This document shows positions 61,079 to 64,000 of a stretch of 64,000 nt of DNA, piece by piece. How positions within the stretch are numbered: the first letter of the stretch is position 1; each line of letters opens with the position of its first letter. The translations under genes were made by a program, and so were the position numbers. The stretch comes from Bradyrhizobium manausense (GTDB lineage Bacteria > Pseudomonadota > Alphaproteobacteria > Rhizobiales > Xanthobacteraceae): the NCBI RefSeq assembly GCF_001440035.1, contig NZ_LJYG01000062.1:26725-90724 (forward strand), in the 5' to 3' direction. The notes under the pieces were generated by a model. The model searched no databases and was not told the origin of the DNA. It saw only the letters and a list, made by a program, of their open reading frames with translations.

Positions 61079-61534
61079 ATGCGCACTGTTGATTTTTCGC
61101 CCTTCTTTCGGTCGGCCATCGGCTTCGACCGTCTCTTTGATCTCGCCGAAGCCGCCCAGCGCGTGGGCGAAGAGAGCTACCCCCCTTACAACATCGAACG
61201 GCTCGACGAGAACCGCTTCCAGATCTCGGTGGCGCTCGCCGGCTTCACGCCAGATGAGGTCGCGCTGATGGTCGAGCAGAACGTCCTGACGCTGGAGGGC
61301 CGCAAGGCGGACAAGGAGGGCAAGACCTTCCTGCACCGTGGCATCTCGAACCGCAACTTCAAGCGCCAGTTCACCCTTGCCGATCATGTCGAGATCAAGG
61401 GCGCCCGCTTCGAGAACGGTCTGCTCGTTATCGACCTGCAGCGGGAGATTCCTGAGACGATGAAGCCGCGCCGCATCGAGATCAACGGCGCCGCTTCTAG
61501 CAACGTGACCCAGATCGAATCCAGGGCCGCCTGA
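61079..61534 (+). CDS. Hsp20/IbpA-type small heat-shock protein
   Basis: The 151-residue chaperone has the N-terminal arm MRTVDFSPFFRSAIGFDRLF, an alpha-crystallin domain (YPPYNIERLDENRFQISVAL, AGFTPDEVALMVEQNVLTLE, HRGISNRNFKRQFTLADHVE) and the C-terminal region LVIDLQREIPETMKPRRIEI, where IEI is the I-x-I motif that docks onto neighbours. This is the class A IbpA-like type of rhizobia. Translation is likely controlled by the ROSE-like leader. It precedes a small conserved gene by 71 bp. Confidence 0.94.
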   Translation: MRTVDFSPFFRSAIGFDRLFDLAEAAQRVGEESYPPYNIERLDENRFQISVALAGFTPDEVALMVEQNVLTLEGRKADKEGKTFLHRGISNRNFKRQFTLADHVEIKGARFENGLLVIDLQREIPETMKPRRIEINGAASSNVTQIESRAA

Positions 61535-61605
61535 CCGGACACAGGGCAAGGATCGCCGGCCGCGCGGATCCTCCGCGCGGCCTTCCCTCACCTCGTCTAA
61601 CAGAA

Positions 61606-61902
61606 ATGGAGCAAGCGATGCGGCCGACGACCGCCCCCGCCGACAACGTCGTGGACACAAATGCCTTGCTGCAGCCCGGCACGGCGACCGAACATCCGAG
61701 TTACGATATCGTCTTGAAGCCGCGCGGACGCGGCCGGTGGAAGTGGGCCGTGCGCGGGGCTGACGGAGAAATTCTGATGTCAGGGTCAGAGTGCAGCCGC
61801 GCGGCCGCGAGGTACAAGGCCGAGCGGGCGCTGTTTCTGCTGCTGAGCGCCAGTGCATCGCGCGCGGCGTCCGTCGAAGGAAGGGCGTCGGACTGGCTTT
61901 AG
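61606..61902 (+). CDS. Small hypothetical protein downstream of hsp20
   Basis: The 98-residue protein has a conserved-looking middle, SYDIVLKPRGRGRWKWAVRG, then ADGEILMSGSECSRAAARYK, which suggests a small beta-sheet fold like DUF-type proteins in bradyrhizobia; no function is known. Start ATG at 61606; an ATG at 61618 is the alternative. It is probably heat-shock co-transcribed. Confidence 0.6.
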   Translation: MEQAMRPTTAPADNVVDTNALLQPGTATEHPSYDIVLKPRGRGRWKWAVRGADGEILMSGSECSRAAARYKAERALFLLLSASASRAASVEGRASDWL

Positions 61903-61961
61903 GAACTCTCGGCGTCACTGGCCGGTTGTCCGCCTCACGATCCCTGGCGCGGAGGACAACC

Positions 61962-62258
61962 TTGGAAAGCACGATAATCGGAGAATTCGCCACGCGGCGC
62001 GAGGCCGAGTTGGCCGTAGAGCATGTCGTCCAGGAATGTGGCGTCGCGCGAGGCGACGTCTTCGTCCAGCCCATGGGCGCTGCGAATTCGTCTGGAACGC
62101 GATCGGCTGGTGCGGACGCCAAGGCCGCACCAACGCCGGAAGGGCAGCAAAGGCTTGAAGGCGAGATCGAGGTGTCGGTGGATTTCCACGGCGACGAGCC
62201 GGACAAGATCGCCGAGGCGTTGAAGGTCGCCGGCGCAAAGACCGTTCGCACGAAGTAA
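61962..62258 (+). CDS. Small conserved hypothetical protein, ferredoxin-like pattern
   Basis: The 98-residue protein starts at a TTG (MESTIIGEFATRREAELAVE) with GGAGG six bases upstream. The order strand-helix-strand-strand (VDFHGDEPDKIAEALKVAGA at the end) suggests an alpha/beta-plait protein. No specific role. The gene is 59 bp after the previous small gene, whose frame overlaps part of the longer open frame. Confidence 0.6.
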   Translation: MESTIIGEFATRREAELAVEHVVQECGVARGDVFVQPMGAANSSGTRSAGADAKAAPTPEGQQRLEGEIEVSVDFHGDEPDKIAEALKVAGAKTVRTK

Positions 62259-62268
62259 GCTCCACTGG

Positions 62269-62640
62269 ATGGCAGGGCTCAAACATCCCGTGACTCCGGA
62301 CGCGCGCTACTTCGTCGTCCGGGGGAAACTCTGGCGGATGAGCGATCCGACCTTAGCTCCTGGCGACAAGGCGCGGCTTGTGAAGCAGTTGATGGATGCG
62401 CGCCGCGCAGTGAAGACGGCCAAAGCGGCCGGAGATCCGGAAGCTGAAGCTGCAGCGCATCGGCTCGTCGATCAGGCCAAGCGTGGCTTGGGAGAGCGCG
62501 GGCCGGTGTGGTGGAAGGACGGCACGCCCGACTTCAATCGACACGCGGTCAAGAACACGCCGTACGCCGACTGGTACGCCGGGTCCAGGCGGCAAGCCTC
62601 AGACGATCGAAACGCATGCTCCCAAAGCCCAGCACCGTGA
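62269..62640 (+). CDS. Small hypothetical protein
   Basis: The 123-residue protein begins MAGLKHPVTPDARYFVVRGK with LWRMSDPTLAPGDKARLVKQ, an N-terminal pattern repeated in conserved rhizobial proteins as I remember. The C-terminal tail is low complexity. No domain is recognised. It follows the previous gene by 10 bp. Confidence 0.6.
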   Translation: MAGLKHPVTPDARYFVVRGKLWRMSDPTLAPGDKARLVKQLMDARRAVKTAKAAGDPEAEAAAHRLVDQAKRGLGERGPVWWKDGTPDFNRHAVKNTPYADWYAGSRRQASDDRNACSQSPAP

Positions 62641-62676
62641 CTCGGTAGGGACTGCGCTGGCGGTATAAGGACGCGC

Positions 62677-62937
62677 TCAATCGCTCGGCAGACACTCCGG
62701 GCAGGAATCACCGACGGAATCCAAGACGGCGCGGATTTCTGCGACAGCATCGTCGGGGGAGAGGCCGACGGGGTGATAGTGCCGAGCAAGCTCCAGTGCG
62801 CGTTCGCGGGCATGGGGGTCGGTCCGATCCTTTGCCCAGCCGTGCTCCTCGCATTCGTGAATCGCGCCGGCTTCCTGCAGCACGCTGATCGCCCACCCGC
62901 GCAGCGTCCGGATCGCCGGCCGTCGTTCCTTCGTCAT
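62677..62937 (-). CDS. Small hypothetical protein with Cys/His residues
   Basis: The 86-residue protein MTKERRPAIRTLRGWAISVL continues QEAGAIHECEEHGWAKDRTD and ends DSCPECLPSD. CxxC at the end and HECEEH in the middle could bind metal, but the set is too few for a known fold. It is convergent with the preceding plus-strand gene. Confidence 0.55.
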   Translation of the reverse strand: MTKERRPAIRTLRGWAISVLQEAGAIHECEEHGWAKDRTDPHARERALELARHYHPVGLSPDDAVAEIRAVLDSVGDSCPECLPSD

Positions 62938-63069
62938 CAGCAACGAGATGGCTCCTGCCTGGACGAATCCTTCCGCCCGCCTGCTCGTTCCGGGCGGTTA
63001 GCACGGGTCAGGGATTCGCAATCGGCAGGGCTCGGGATTGTCCACGTGTTCCGCGGCCTGTGGAGAATG

Positions 63070-63792
63070 TTACGTCGCCGGCGAAGGATCTTCCTTCACG
63101 CCGCGAGCGACGATCCGCAGCGCCCCGTCCGGAAGCGGCCGCTGCAGCCGCAGCGCCTCGTCTGGCGGCGCAATCATCCAGGTCTCGACCTCCTCGGGCG
63201 TCGTCAGGATCACCGGCATCGCCTTGGGATGGACGGCGCCGACCTCAGCGTTGGGCTCCGTGGTCAGAAACGCATAGAGATTGTTCGTGGTCTCGCCTTC
63301 CCTGACCTTCCTGACCGACGTCCACTCGGTCCAGATGCCGGCGAAGCATGCGAGCGGACGCCTTTCGTCGAGGGCGAACCAGATCTCGCCGCCCTCGGCC
63401 TTGTTGAACTCGCTGAACGAGTTGAAGGGGACGACGCAACGGTGCTCCGGCCCTAGCCAGCGAGTCCAGTGCTTCGACGTCACGTTCCGGATGTTGGTCG
63501 TGCCGCCGTCGGGCTCCATCCGGAGCAATTCCTTGAAATCCACCGGCTTGCCCTTGGCGTGCAGTTTCTCAGCGCGCTTCTTCGTCGCGTCCATGAGCGC
63601 CTTCGACGACGACGGCATGCCCCAGCGGGCGGTAACGAGCTCCCGGCCCTCGGCGCCATTGCGCACGATTGGCGCCTTGTAGTCCGGAAAGACGCCATGC
63701 ATCGGCGCGAGGTTGCCGACGTACCGGTTGACGACGCGGAACAGCGCGCTGATGGCGGCCTGGTTGGTGGTGATCGAATACAGGTTGCACAT
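63070..63792 (-). CDS. SOS response-associated peptidase (YedK/HMCES) family
   Basis: The 240-residue protein crosslinks to abasic sites in single-stranded DNA through Cys2. It has MCNLYSITTN with Cys2, APIVRNGAEGRELVTARWGM, NIRNVTSKHW, HRCVVPFNSFSEFNKAEGGE with the conserved Glu, and HPKAMPVILTTPEEVETWM with the conserved His. Length is normal. In many genomes such genes sit beside Ku/ligase clusters, as here. Confidence 0.92.
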   Translation of the reverse strand: MCNLYSITTNQAAISALFRVVNRYVGNLAPMHGVFPDYKAPIVRNGAEGRELVTARWGMPSSSKALMDATKKRAEKLHAKGKPVDFKELLRMEPDGGTTNIRNVTSKHWTRWLGPEHRCVVPFNSFSEFNKAEGGEIWFALDERRPLACFAGIWTEWTSVRKVREGETTNNLYAFLTTEPNAEVGAVHPKAMPVILTTPEEVETWMIAPPDEALRLQRPLPDGALRIVARGVKEDPSPAT

Positions 63793-63794
63793 CG

Positions 63795-63950
63795 TCAGGT
63801 CTCCGGAGCGGCCTGGCGAGGGCGCTGGGCAAACTGTAGCAGCTGCCGCATCACAGGATAGTGCAGATGATCGATATGGAAATGCAGGACATCGAATTCA
63901 TCGGCTCGCCTGGCAACTTGGTCCAGCATCGTGATGTGATACGGCGCCAT
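63795..63950 (-). pseudogene. Fragment of a family 4-like glycosyltransferase at the window edge
   Basis: The minus strand encodes MAPYHITMLDQVARRADEFD, VLHFHIDHLHYPVMRQLLQF and a stop at 63795. This matches the N-terminal ADEFDVLHFHID region of some GT4 enzymes. A TAA lies in frame upstream at about 63984 and the rest is beyond the window, so this is probably a broken gene; only this piece is seen. Confidence 0.5.
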
Positions 63951-64000
63951 ATCCTCTGCTTGGCATAGAGGTTGAGCACGAGCTTATTGGATTGGACCGG

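Noticed and set aside
1..64000. CRISPR arrays, tRNA or rRNA genes, complete insertion sequences
   Set aside because: No spaced identical repeats, tRNA cloverleaf, rRNA sequence or transposase was recognised by eye; weak tRNA-like folds cannot be excluded without a program.

Overview
The window reads as a chromosomal segment of a Bradyrhizobium-like alphaproteobacterium. The grounds are GC-rich coding DNA, short DUF3606/DUF3072-type proteins, H-NS-family proteins ending in the SETWSGRGK..PRWL signature, a ROSE-type RNA thermometer before an Hsp20 gene, and a Ku/ligase repair cluster typical of that group. The species is inferred from protein character only.

Region 1 (about 1-43 kb) is an extracellular polysaccharide locus of the Wzx/Wzy type. 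It holds an initiating polyprenyl-phosphate sugar transferase, a BY-kinase co-polymerase, a flippase, a candidate polymerase and a second large multi-spanning protein. It also has at least six glycosyltransferases, three class I methyltransferases, a BioF2-type acyltransferase, a NodB-like deacetylase and three right-handed beta-helix proteins. Sugar-nucleotide genes are wecB/wecC with a WecG/TagA-type transferase (ManNAcA) and rmlA/rmlD (dTDP-sugar). No intact rmlB or rmlC is seen. Promoter regions here are AT-rich islands sharing TTTAAT/ATTAAA steps, and two H-NS-family genes close the region.

Embedded at 18-27 kb is the most unusual group: a small NRPS-like cassette with no condensation domain. 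One operon encodes an acyl-CoA dehydrogenase, a stand-alone adenylation-carrier protein, and a methyltransferase with an N-terminal TubC-type docking domain. Divergent from it are a thioesterase-fold protein with a near-identical docking domain and an asparagine synthetase. My manual reading of the adenylation pocket is DLTKVGEVGK, closest to the remembered asparagine code, which agrees with the neighbouring asparagine synthetase. The methyltransferase has a PrmC-like NVPY motif suited to amide nitrogen. The model is a docking-assembled pathway that makes a modified (perhaps side-chain N-methylated) asparagine on a carrier, possibly to decorate the polysaccharide.

Region 2 (about 43.5-47 kb) is decayed DNA. 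It contains an internally deleted rmlB pseudogene, a QseM-like DUF2285 gene divergent from a QseC-like XRE gene, an FseA-like DUF6499 gene broken by (or using) a +1 frameshift, half of a DUF736 gene and a duplicated 119-bp sequence. It looks like the remnant of an integrative conjugative element regulatory block.

Region 3 (47-64 kb) is a repair and stress neighbourhood: an RNase HII variant, two LigD-type ligase-only proteins, PolX with an altered polymerase site, Ku, a DnaQ-like exonuclease, an HMCES/YedK protein, a TetR-amidase operon, an RHH-depolymerase operon, Hsp20 and several small conserved proteins. Two small genes here look frameshifted. No tRNA, rRNA, CRISPR array or intact insertion sequence was recognised.
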